Assembly: GCA_020055645.1 (NCBI GenBank)
Contig: CM034546.1
Location: 122,004,375 to 122,068,374, forward strand
Source: Tomocerus qinae
Taxonomy: Eukaryota; Arthropoda; Collembola; Entomobryomorpha; Tomoceridae
Reading direction: 5' to 3'
Length of the DNA: 64,000 nucleotides
Program-made: the position numbers and the translations under genes
The notes under the pieces: generated by a model
What the model was told of the DNA's origin: nothing
The model's database searches: none
The model's input: the letters and a program-made list of their open reading frames with translations, nothing else
Shown: in pieces, positions 22,591 to 35,100 of the stretch
Position numbering within the stretch: the stretch's first letter is position 1
Layout of the letters: each line of letters opens with the position of its first letter

Positions 22591-22857
22591 ATGGCTACTT
22601 TTATTACTTTTATTTTGAGTTTTGCTCTATTTTTTGAGATCTTGGAAGCCAGCAACAGCAGAAAATTTAATTGCGATGTGAAGAAAGAAGGTTGTAACAA
22701 ACTCCCGCGGTGGAGCTCTTTAATTTTATCAGATTTCCCACGTCCAGAGGCAAGAAGCTCTCCGTTCCATCTCATTTCTCTTTATGTCATACTCCACCTC
22801 AGCTCACCAGCCACTTTCATTCATTTGCACAATTTGTGTGCTTTCGAACATGGATAA
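22591..22857 (+). CDS. Hypothetical short protein with signal-peptide-like start
   Basis: An 88-residue open frame begins with ATG and reads MATFITFILSFALFFEILEA, a convincing signal-peptide-like sequence. A short part with two cysteines (NCDVKKEGCNKLPRW) follows. It diverges from DNA ligase 1, the two starts being 111 nt apart, and its middle is less AT-rich than nearby DNA. Against it, the C-terminal half looks random, the same bases are open on the other strand, and the region may simply be ligase promoter or 5' UTR. I recognise no family. Confidence 0.22.
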   Translation: MATFITFILSFALFFEILEASNSRKFNCDVKKEGCNKLPRWSSLILSDFPRPEARSSPFHLISLYVILHLSSPATFIHLHNLCAFEHG

Positions 22858-22922
22858 TAAAATAGAAAATGTGGTCTTATTTTGTACTTTTAAGTTACAT
22901 TTTAGATCAAATTGTTTAATTG

Positions 22923-23016
22923 ATGTTTTCAATGATGTACCCCAACGCATACCTCCCTTTACTAAATTTAGCACATGAAGGTATGCGTTGGGGTACATTA
23001 TTGAAATTGAAAACAT
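22923..23016. repeat. Long imperfect palindrome (hairpin) with 20-bp perfect core
   Basis: The left arm 22923-22954 and right arm 22979-23016 pair perfectly over 20 bp (core ATGTACCCCAACGCATACCT), with a 24-nt loop. Beyond a mismatch and a 6-nt one-sided insertion they pair again over ATGTTTTCA and its complement. The core is half G+C while the surrounding DNA is about a third. The size and shape would suit a hairpin RNA (pre-miRNA-like or hpRNA) or a tiny fold-back element. Nothing shows that it is transcribed. Confidence 0.85.
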
Positions 23017-26000
23017 TAATAGACTTTAGGTAATTGTATTATAAAGTATGATATGATCATAATTAAATAATTAATTTCCGTATGCCGCTTTTATATAAAT
23101 GTAGACCACTGTGAGTGTGAAAATTGTAATGTATATAATGTATAATGTAAAAGTTTAGGTGTATAATGTAGCAATTACATCTACATTAAAAATGCAAAAC
23201 AGTATCACGATGCAGTACTAAGTTCTAAATGAAGAATAATAAATATCCCATTAGCATGCATGTATTACACCATTAAGTATAGCTTTTAAGGAACACGACT
23301 TGGACAATCGTGAACGATTGTCGTTGAAAATTCTTCCGATCATCAATGCAACTCGATCGTCAACCATGAGACGGCAAATAAAAGAGACAGACTATTATGA
23401 GCACTGCATTTAATGCATCACCTTATAATGGAAACGGTAGCAAAGTAGCAATAATAATAAATAAGAGGAAGACAATGTTTATGTCATCATACGAAATGGA
23501 AAATACAATGCCCAAATGATATTCCTATGTATATTATGACGTTTTCTTGCTATGTATGTATATCAACATTTATTTCCTATTAGCCCAGTCCAGTTCAACC
23601 AGTCAACTCGCCATGATTCTCATACTAGGCACATAATGATGCCATATTTGTACTATTTATACTTACCATACAAGTAACAATATTAAAAGTGATGCCAAGT
23701 AAGTGAATGCATAGCAAGAAAGGATTCTACTATGTTGCAATTTACACATTATGCACTCTATAATATACGCAATCTATAATCTAGATCTATAAAAATGTCA
23801 AATGAATGAAATGAGTTTTTGTGCTGTTCGAAATAGTGGATTCAAAGTACATAGCATTTTTCAATTTAGTTGATAGCACAATATTGAAACAAAGAACACG
23901 ACAAACACGGACAGGATATGCTTGTTCAGATTTGATTTGCCTACATTATTGTAGTACATGGTAAACATGAAATGAATCTCTTGTCTCTTTCCCATCACAA
24001 TCAGAAAATACAACCACATCCACATTCTATAGTATCCGACTGTCTGTAATATAGGGCGCTTACACATCTATACAGGGTGGGCCTGAATGAACCGGAATTT
24101 TAACTTTAACTCTTAATAATTCTGGAATAGGTAACTTTATTGAGACTAAAATAGTAGCATCTGAAAGAGCATGCGTTTTTTAGTCAGAATTAAAATTTTG
24201 AAAACAATTGTAGCACAATAACCGACTGAAGAAGGGCTCGAAAAAATTAAAGACGACAACATCTTGTAAAATTTACATTTTGTAAAATTATCATTTGACT
24301 ATTTCATTTCCACATGAATATGGTGAAATTGACGAAAACTTGGAATTTGGTATTTTAACTTAGGTATCATTATTTCCGATATACTTATGATGACAATAAC
24401 ATTTACGTGCCCTACACACAGCAATTCAAGATGCGGTCCAAATCCAACTGTAGAAAATCAATACAAAGTAAACCAATCCAATTACAATCAAATTACCTAG
24501 ATTGGTTTTTGGTAGGACTGTAAACAATCCCATTAGAAAGGGAACAAGTAATATGCTAAATGCTATAGGGCACCTACTGGTATCCAGGTAGGTACTATAG
24601 GAAATTGCATTTTACTCCTACTATATATGCTCACCATCAGGACAATCACTACTACAGCTTGTGAATATGAATTTAAAAGGTAAATATTAATACCTTTATG
24701 GAAGATAAATAGTTACAGGTACAACTGATCGTATACAAACATATCTATGCATATACCATAATAAATGATGCATGCGACATTATTGGTTACTAATTAACAT
24801 TTTCATATTTTTAATGCACTCGTAAGAATGAGAGTGAATTTTACGTGTTGTATAATTGTAGACTGTACATGTATTCATAAGTCTCGAAGACATTAGATGT
24901 TATTGTTACAGTAATTCCTGACAAAGATTACGTAATCAATCTGTTTCTAGTAACTAGTCTTAATATTTTCATGTTATAGGCAAGTTTATAGCACGAACTG
25001 TAAAAGTATGCTGTGTGTACCTGTATTTTGGCTTACTGTATTTACATGTAATTTCCTATTCTCCACGCAGGGGTATAATATTATTAGTTTTTGACATGCA
25101 ACATCTTTTTCTTGCAAACACACTACAGTACAAAGTACATAAACTGCCAGATTACCCTTCATTTGTTTGTGTATAACAAAATTATAGCATTTTTGCTATG
25201 AAATGAAAACGAAAGAGGTAATTCAAAAAATTTGATACGTATTACCCTCTTTTCTGTATTGGAACGAAGCATTATGTTTGAGATATGAAGCAGAAAATCA
25301 AATTATTTCAAAACTCACACAAAGGTTCATGTTACTTAAGATAAAACTCTACACTTTGTTACTATAAAATATATGTTGCATACATATAAATGCACACTGA
25401 AGAAGTAATGCATTCTTATCAGTTTGAAAAATTGATACAAGATGAAAAGTCTTGTGCATAATGGCAAAATCACGTTTGGATTCAATTTGATTGGTTAAAT
25501 CTCATTAGCCCATATTCATTTTTCGTAGATTCGCAGCAGAAAGTGTTATTTTGGCTGCCTACTACTAAGTTGTACCACCTCCGTTTATTGCCCTATATAA
25601 TTGAACTGAATTTTATAGGTGTGTGTACTTAAGTATTCTTATTTCATACTCGACACCCTCGACAGTTTGGTCAGTGTCATATAGAAGTACACAAATAATG
25701 TTGTATTGTGGTACAAACTCATTTATACGATACATAAGATAATTATGATTATGATGCTTTGGTTTATACATGGTTAAGACTAAGCGATACAAAAATGATA
25801 AAACATACATGTAATAATCTATTGCATTTATGTAGTAAATATTAAAGCATATGCATTTGTAAATGAAAGTATCTAATCACAGATCAGTAAGTATGTGATA
25901 TTTAGTACTTACGAACTTTAGTATCATTATTTCGATCACAAATCCCAACTAGTAAATAATAAACGTGAGTAATCAATGCAACTAATAACACGTTAAATTA

Positions 26001-28753
26001 AATTAGCAAAAGCTATATGCTGCTTGTCTGAATCAGTGTTTGTTTATTTTGTTGCAAAAGATATTGTAAGTCCTAGTATAAGATTTTTATCAAGTTTTAA
26101 TAGTTGAAATGCAATTGTCAATATGTAATATATTTTTCAATGTTTAGTAATTACAATGTTTTGATATCCTTTGTATAGGTTGTATATGAATGGCTATACA
26201 GTCTCATAAAAGTATTCTACAGGCTGAGATTCAAGTCAAGTGCATTATTATTTGACTATTGGTGACACACAGCAGGGTTCTCGATTTGTTCCACTCTTAT
26301 CAATTTAATAAATCTAATCTAACACTAACAGTTTTGTCTTTGAGCGTTCCCAATTTGAATCACTCAGCAGGAGTGGAGTAAAGAGACTAACTAAACAAAG
26401 CACGTAACAGATTTGTTACGAAAGAAACTGTAAACATTTACTAATTTTGCATTCAAATTGATAATAATTATTTCGAAATCTACACACATATATAGTAGAG
26501 TTGCAATATACAATTCATTCTCCACATGATACAGCACCAGGTCAGTTTATAAAATGGCTAATACCTTGGTGTGCAAAGTAATAAAGATTTTCTAAGATAA
26601 AGGTCCTTATTTCTTATCGTGAATAAAATGAAGACAGATCGAGTCGCTTCTTAGTGGCTATGGGTCATTCACACATCAATGTGTGTATAAAGTAGCAATA
26701 ATAATATATCTACTATACTGCGTATACACAGATAGAAATAATTTTGCTACCTTCTTATCACAATCAGTTCAGAAAAATAAGTACAAGTACAAGAACGATT
26801 GGCCGTCGATATAACTTTGTATTACACATACAAATCCTAAGTTTACCAAGCACATTATTGCTATACTTGATAGGGAAAAGATAAAGATAGTCCTGTGGGA
26901 AAAAGTAGAAACGAATGCTGAGTAGCCTTTTCTATGCAGAATATTTGCTATCTAAATCTTTCATATATCCTGTCATCATTCAATAACCTTCTCTTATTAG
27001 TATTAATAAAAATGATGAATTACTATCTGCATATAGAAGAACAACGTACATTTTATACACTAGATCTATATCATACACTTATACTGCTTTTGCATTGCAC
27101 AATTCTAATACAAAATCAATAATCTGCACTAAGATGCTTAAAATGACTTATGCACTTACAAGTGAAATGGTCCCAAGTATTTCTTGTGTAGGGGAAGAAT
27201 GATCTAAATTCTTTTGTGTATTCTATAATTTAGCCATAATATTAAGGGGAAAAGTTTAGAGTAATTATTAATTAGTATTAATTAGCTTAACTTTCTTGGT
27301 ACAAATGTCCACATAATACATTATCTCTTTAAATCATCAAAAGTAAAAGTCTTTTGACAGATGATAGCTTGAAAATTGATAATTAACTACCAAGAACATT
27401 CAATTTAACTCATCAACATTTTTATAGGGTTTACATCAATCATTATTACTTACCACTTTACCACATACAGTAGTAGTGTAGCTCATGAATACATGAATCA
27501 TAAAATAAACAAATCACCACCTGTAAATGGTAAGACTAACAATTTTACATAGGTATATCATAGTCCTTTTAATTGTATATTGGGCTCTGCACTTATGATT
27601 AGGAATACTGAAAGAAGAGTGCATGAAATGAAGTGAGTTTAGTTTTCTCGAATCGAATGATAAATCAAAAAGGTAATTCGCTAGTGTGGTGTACCTTATT
27701 AGACGTATCAAGTAGATTATCATTAGTACATACTAAAATATTTAATATGGTGCTCCCCATGTACAAAGACGAGATTCTTGGTGCTTAGATGAGACAAAAG
27801 AATCCAATAGACTGATTGCGCTTTACGTGCATGCAGCTGTAAAGCTAAGAAAAACTCGGCCAAAAAAGAGATTTACCTTAAGCCAAGCGTTGAATAAGGT
27901 TTTCAAAGGTTACAGAGGTAGTAGTATCATAAATATTGCTTCGTACATGGCAATAACATTGTCTAGAGTCAAATTAAAATTAAAGCATCATTTTCTCTTA
28001 AATCTCGAAAATTGAACTTGTAATTAAATGAAAGTAAGTTTTGTTGTACAGGTTATTTAATTTGGTGCACTGAGATGCATTTAGATAGAATCTGTGTGCA
28101 TGTAAAAATTAGTTTCTGGTGTATCATAAGTTGTATTATAGATATCCTTCAAATGAACAGGTCTCCAGCTCGTGTTATACAATTGTAACATTCCAATCCA
28201 AGGTGGACAAAAAATAAAATATAAAATGCATTTTTTCCATTTCACTTTCTGCTGCGGAAAAAAGGGACATTGAAGAGTCGTGTCCACACATACATGCATT
28301 AGAGACCACAGAAAAGTACCACACCTGTTTGAGATCTCTTGTTGCACAGATTTTACTATCAAAGTATAATACACGCCTATATAATACTTAGATATTCATC
28401 TTTGTATTTACATTAGAAATAGTCAACAGTCCACCATGACCAACAGTAGGGTCTTTTGCTTTGCAAACTCTTTTGCTGTAATGCAACTGCATATTATTAT
28501 AGTAGTAGAGACTGGAATGACCAAAGGATATAATGACTATAGTATGCAGTAGCCAAAGTAGCATAATAATAAGTAAGAGTACTCACATGTATTGTTGTAT
28601 TGAATTTCATTGTGAATGCACATCTGAGCAGCATTTACTTAGAGACTGGCACATGAGACAAGGTACATTGTTGAAGTAACAAGTGAAGGATCTACGATCT
28701 ACGTACTATTGCAGGGCAGGAACTGGTTCAGTCAGTCAGTCAGTCAAGTCTCT
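23017..28753. other. Gene-poor AT-rich DNA
   Basis: No open frame or splice-bounded exon is convincing here. Small structures include an 8-bp hairpin with a TGAA loop at 23303-23322, a mariner-like word TACAGGGTGGGCC at about 24071, and four TCAG units at 28728-28743. The open frame at 28081-28374 (-) is judged to be chance. Confidence 0.4.
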
Positions 28754-29179
28754 TCAACAAAGACACACACAACTCTCATCGTTAGACCTAACCAACCTAG
28801 CCTTCACTTTAATATCCACAAACAATTTATAGGAATCGTGTGATCTGTAAACAAAATCTAAAGTGAGTCTACTATTACTGCATTTCCACCTTATTCTAAC
28901 ACCGTCTGATAGGAAAAATTGATTTCTTACTTTATAAGACGCATTTTGTAGTGACAAAGCGAACATAGAGAAGGACAAGTGAGAGTGCTCATTCTCTGTT
29001 GACTTCCTTGGGATATTTTGTTTTTCGATATTGGATGAGTTTCCTTTTAGTTTCTGATACAATATTCTACAATTTTCATACAGTTTTAGTGTCTCATCAA
29101 CCTCTGCGGATTTGTCTTGACTTTGATTTTCTTGAGTGTTTCGTTCATCTAAGGAAATAACATTTTCTGCTACCGACTT
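28754..29179 (-). CDS. Uncertain open frame, possible terminal exon
   Basis: A 141-codon frame is open between a TAA at 29182-29180 and its own stop codon. It includes a mixed polar stretch (DERNTQENQSQDKSAEVDE, then LKLYENCRILYQKLKG) and a later strand-like part (RIRWKCSNSRLTLDFVYRS, KLFVDIKVKARLV). It is longer than other non-genic frames nearby and rather balanced in composition. It lacks an ATG near its start, so it would have to be a downstream exon; no strong acceptor abuts it. One such frame in a window this size is about what chance could give. No family is recognised. Confidence 0.2.
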   Translation of the reverse strand, partial: KSVAENVISLDERNTQENQSQDKSAEVDETLKLYENCRILYQKLKGNSSNIEKQNIPRKSTENEHSHLSFSMFALSLQNASYKVRNQFFLSDGVRIRWKCSNSRLTLDFVYRSHDSYKLFVDIKVKARLVRSNDESCVCLC

Positions 29180-32100
29180 TTACATCCAACTTCTCGTCAC
29201 TTCGCTGCTTCCCTGCAGAAAATGCTTGCGAGGAGCGAATGTTTGTGAACTAAATCGCATTAAAAGGATTAAAATAAAGGTATTTTTTTATGTCATCTTC
29301 ACTATCTTTATTGCTTCCATAGGACATGTTCATTTTCATTGTATTTTAGCTTTAATGAGCATTTGCATACATAGTTAACTTCATTTAGGTATAAAATTTC
29401 ATGTCTCCCATTTAATGTTTACAATGCAAATGCATAAAATAGTTTTGCCAGTTTTCGTTTTCATGTCATTGGAAATGTAGGGCAAGAAAATATATTCACT
29501 TACTGAGTACATACAAGGTATGCATGTTCAGTGCTACCGTTCACTTCAGTTTTCATTCATTCAAACCTACCTTGTCTATATGGGTAGAGACAGGGCTGAG
29601 ACAACTCTTTTGTTTGTCTATTTATTACTACGTATTACTCTCATTCATTGTAAACATACAAAGGAAAATCAGGAAAACTGATTTTTTTTATTTTCAATTT
29701 CTCAAGTTAAATAAACCTTACATTTCCGTAAGCTTTACTTTGTTGGAATTTTTGGCAGAGTAGCGTCAATTTAAATAAAAGAGGTAAATACTAAACGTTT
29801 CCGTCTTTTACAATAGTATTTAAATACTAAGGTTGGATTTAAATAGGTGACAATGGCATATAACGCGTCTAATTGCTAATTGACCATGCATGCATTTTTC
29901 TTTACAAGAATCATTTTGTCATTTGGGTGTGAATTAGTAAAATGCATCCGTTACATGTAATTATTGTCTAAGAGAAATTTGAAATGCTTAAACCGACATA
30001 ACATGTCGTTTTCAACTAGTTTTTTTAGCGTTTTATCTATTGAAATTAGTAATACTGAGTTTCTTACCAAAACGCAGTTAATTATTATTCTTAAACATTA
30101 CCTTGGCATGCGACTTTCTTAAGTTTTTCCTACTTTTGTCCAGCAAAAACATCTTCAACGTATCTTATCATTATAGTACCCCATTAAGAGATAATTCATT
30201 ACTTTGCTTAGACGCCCACCCACACAGTGCCAAACCTATTGACGAAATTATGGTAATTGCCAGCTGTAATTGCAATTAATTGTAGTGCTTTCCGAAGCTT
30301 TCAAAATTAGTTTCCTCGAAGCCCTTGCATTTAAATGTATTTTTCGCTATCATCAATTTTAGGGGAATGTGCCATGCAATCATTGTTTTTGTGAACAATC
30401 TTCGTTTAGTAGGAAGTGGGCTTGGGTGAAATATGAAATTAATGGAATAAGAGAAATCCTTCATATAGACAACATAATTTGACAGTTTAAGGCAGTTTTC
30501 ATTATAGATACGCGAAAGTCATTAAGATGCATAACTTAAAAGACTCATGATAACATTAAATTGAGAAGATAATCTTTTCATTAAATGCTCAACTTAATCT
30601 GTTTCCGTTTCGTGGAACACTAAGCATATAAACAAAACGACTTTTGTAATGCAGCACATTTTTATAAAATAATAATAATGTCAATTGATCTGAGTATAAA
30701 ATTGCAAGAGGTGGATTAATTTAAAATCATCTCAACTTTCAAGGTTGTATCTTCAGCTTTTTAAAATTCTATTATGGATTAAATAAAAGTGATTGCAAAT
30801 AATGGTCTTTTAAATCAATCTCGCAATTAAAAGAGGCACATGGTTAATGAGTATGTGCACATTCAGTTTCAAAATGGATTTAAAATAATGAATTAACGAT
30901 GAAAATGATTGAAAGAGAACTACATAATAAAAATCCTTCATCTTCCAAATAGAGATCCTCTTCATTCATCTTCGTTTGAAATATGAAAGCAATTATCAGA
31001 GTGCGAGGGAAAAAGTATGTCAGACTTAAACTCAAGCAAAACCACAGAGCTAAGTCAAACGAAAGCCTACTAGGCCAAGAAGATTATGTTTTATAAGCTC
31101 AGTGGGTTTATGTACTGTTTAAATAGTTAAGCTCACGATTACAACTCAGACTATATACTCTTTAAAAATAGGCTTTTATAACATCACTTATATTTTATAG
31201 TCATAGCACTTGCACAAAGCATTTAAAATTTTAATGCTTAAATTTATATACCTACCTCAATAATACTCTCAGCTACGTTCTAACTCGAGTAACTCACATT
31301 AAAATAAGTCTTCCTTGAGATGTAAAAGAATGTTATTGTTTCAAAAGACTCCGGATGAGCTCTTATTTAAGAACTTTGTAAATAAAGCGTAAATATAAGT
31401 TAGTACACGGTAGGAGACAGCATGTAAGTGAATTAATCACATAAAAGCACAAAAAGTAAATACTCATGAGGAAAAAGACGTTATAACAAGGAATTCCTAT
31501 TCGTACAATGGTTATAAAAACTCTTTCGCTTAATTCAGCTGATTATGTCGCAGATAAAAAGTAGAAAATGACTATTGACTAAGTATACTAATTGTTATTG
31601 TAAAAACGGATTAGCATGGTTATTATGCATATGTAGTCACTATACAACATTTAGTAACCGACGTATTTACTTAATTTGCTTAAGAAGGTACTCGTAATAT
31701 ATAGAACACAGTCAAAAAAGAAAATGTATTAACAGCATAACAATTCACTGTAATTTCTTCTCTTGGCATAATAAGTAACATGAGTTGCTTGCCTTAGAAT
31801 TACAATTTGCAATTACTATGATATGTAAACAATAATCCTGACGTTATTTGTATTAATGGTTCAGAAGGTAAAAGTTTTTTATCACTCATACATTTTTAAC
31901 ACTTTATTTCATTTTCCTGTAAAGACACTATTGTAATTGCTTAGAAATATCCCTTGTTAGTCGAACATCAAACTACCACACCTGACCAAATCCCTATTTT
32001 CTATTTCATTTTACAATTTGTGTAACGTTTAGGTACCTATAAGCTAAATAGCATTATAAAATGTTGCATGACTAACGAGGTTGCTTAGCTTCTTATCTAG

Positions 32101-35100
32101 ATTCGTCGCAAGTAAATCACCTGTAGTACCTGCAATAAACAATTAGCTTACGTTCGCTTACATTCACCCAATGTTCTGTAACATAATGAAACAATGAGCT
32201 TTTATTTATGAATACATTTATTTAGAGTCAACAACATTGGCTTCTTTCCGCCAAGAATTACTATTCTTAAAACATTTTTCCAATTTTAGCTCCCATTCAT
32301 TGATTGTGTGCGTATACCAACTACCGTACCCATTAATTATTCATTTGTAAAGGAAACAATTAAAAATGTGAGATATCTAAATGGAAAGAGGAAAGTGGAT
32401 ATAGGATGGGACGGCATCGCAAAAGCTAACCTCGTAAACTTGTATATAAACCAGATATAGTTATAGTGTGTGAATTATGATAACTCTATGTTAGTATTAA
32501 CTTTATGGAACTCAAAGTGGATTGTCTTTCTGTCAGAAAGTTTGACGGATTTTTGTGAAAATGGTTTAACAGGTTTATACTATACAGAACAATTAGATGT
32601 AATTTTTATCAAACTGGTGCACGTTAAGTCCATTCTAGAGAAAACATTAAACTTGGGAGTTGACTTGGTATGTAGGAGTAAAAAGCAAATTATACTAATA
32701 AAAATTTGTTTTTTGTCTCGTATCTAACAGTATTGTATACAAGATGAGTTACACATCCCAGAGAAATTGAAACACGACATACTATAATGAAGTACTGATT
32801 ATTATAAAGGATAAAGCAAACCTTACATTATTGTAGCAATAGTAAGTAATTAATAACCTAATACGAGGCTTGCCTCTTCATTGAACTACTTTAAATTATA
32901 CTTGCCGTTTCGATAAACCTCTACTGAAAGAGAAACAAAAATTAGGAAATTATTACCTTAGCACTGACAAGACAAGGTTGCTAAATGATAGTCTTTAATG
33001 TAGCAGAGCTAAAGCAATCCGTTAAAGGATCTGCCCTATTCACTTAAGTATGCGATACCACGTACAATTACATTTGTAATTATGTCAATGTCCGTAATAC
33101 TTATCTTCAGGTTAGTAATGCATCTCTTTTTGTCTTTATGGCTGATGAATTTCTTCACATTTTATTGGTATTGGGGAGTAGCTACTAAAATGAATAATGT
33201 CTGAAAAGTTGGGTGCATTTTTTCCATGCTAGTCATTTACACAACTATTAATCGTATCTAGAATAGAATTTCCATAGTATAAGATCCTTGTACTCCAAGA
33301 TGGGTTATAAAAGTAATTTATTTGTCTCTGATGATGCCCAGACGGAGTTAAAACTGACTTGGCCATATTTTTTATGGTTTGTAAAATATTCCTTTGTGAC
33401 CAGGCACACTCCCTTGCACAATAAGCACTAATAGAAAAAAGGTAGCACCATTAGTCTGTTGATTGATGAAAAAAGTAATTAAAGGAAAGCGGGGTCTATG
33501 GGAGGTTCCTGTTGGCTCATAATATAATCTAATGCAATGCAGTGATCCTGCAGAAATTGCCATGCTAAATTAGTAATTGGTAATTAAGCAGAGGATATTT
33601 CTTAATTAGTGTGCCTTTGGGTGGACGATTAGCATGGCATAAAATGGGTTGGGCATCTGGGCATGACTAACTGACGTTATGTCTCCTGTTGCAATTGCAA
33701 TCAATTTTTTGGCTACAAATTGGATTTTCCTTGCCTAGCTCAAACTTTCATGAATTAACATAGGTGTATAGAAATCTGCATTGCTTGAGATTGAATTAGA
33801 TCAGACACTCGTTAATGGAAGAAGAGTTTGATTAGAATCCGTACGTTATCAATAGTAAATACAGTATCTATACTGTGCTAGATGCAGAGAGGAAGTATTA
33901 CACTCGCATATGGAAGAACAAACCGCAGAAGACACTTTAGTAATTACATTACAATTCCCTACAGACGTAGAATTCAATCTACCAGAATTGCAGCATCACT
34001 GATGATATCTAGTTACCTAGTTATTATTGTATTTGGTTTATCAATCTCTCGTTGTCAGATACAGAAGCGTCCTACATCCATTCAACATGAATACCTCAAC
34101 TCAGGCTTGAATATCATGTATCTCTCTATATCTACACACATGTCTGCCAATACGCTCGTTTCATTTCATCAAGGGAAATTTAATTAGCCATCGTTTATAG
34201 AAATAATCGGTCGTTTTCACAATCCATTCGACTCTTAAATTGGAGTGAAATGATGAATCACGTTTTTCTCTTTCCTCCCATTCTATCAAACCAAAAAGTC
34301 TGATTTACATTTACCAAAAGCCACCCTAACCTTTATAGAATATACAAACACATTTAACGTAGGCAATCATTTAATACTTCTTGTAACAGTGCGACTAATC
34401 TAAATGATAAGTATCTAAACGAACTACTGCAGATTACATTTTATTTTCGTAATGCATGATTTATGAATTAAATGTCTGACCCGATCTGAATGTTATCGTT
34501 TAGCAATTTTATACTTATTTAAGGTTATGTGTGTCTGTTGTAAACTATGCGTACTATCCTACCTTCATGTCATTAGTAGTATACATAAATAAAGTTATTA
34601 TTCTCTACTGAAAATGGTAGAAAGAACAGAAAAGTGAAATGGAAGAAAACACAGTGCATTCTACTATAAATCTAGAACGGAACCTTCAACTTTAAAATAA
34701 AACTAGAGCAAAGAGTCAGATCAGATATAGCGTGTTAGTACATATAAATAATAACTAGACTCACAAACTCATGACAATGCATTTTGTTCGCTGAGAATTT
34801 TATAATTTAAGCGTGATTCTTAACCTCCTTGTTTGGATTCGAAGTTTATGACATATATCTATGTAACTACTTGCTAATAGACTTTACCTGCTTACTTCTT
34901 AATCATTACCTTTTGTTGTTTCATAATTTAAAAATTCGATTATATCCTTTTCTATAAGAAATTGACTTGCAAAATAATATCTGCACAGAATATTCTGACT
35001 GGGACATTAAAACTTAATTTTCTATAATGAACTCAGTTAGCTAACATGTTAAGGAAACTCCTTATCACAAAAATATCGTTTTTTTGCAAATGGAGTAATT

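Noticed and set aside
23303-23322. 8-bp hairpin with TGAA loop
   Set aside because: Short perfect stems of this size are expected by chance in a window this long, and there is no other context.
24071-24290. TACAGGGTGGGCC word resembling the end of a mariner-like transposon
   Set aside because: I found no matching inverted end, no target-site duplication and no transposase remnant nearby. A single 13-nt word is not enough.
33882-34187. 101-codon plus-strand frame
   Set aside because: Composition matches the surrounding intergenic DNA, with no motif or splice context.
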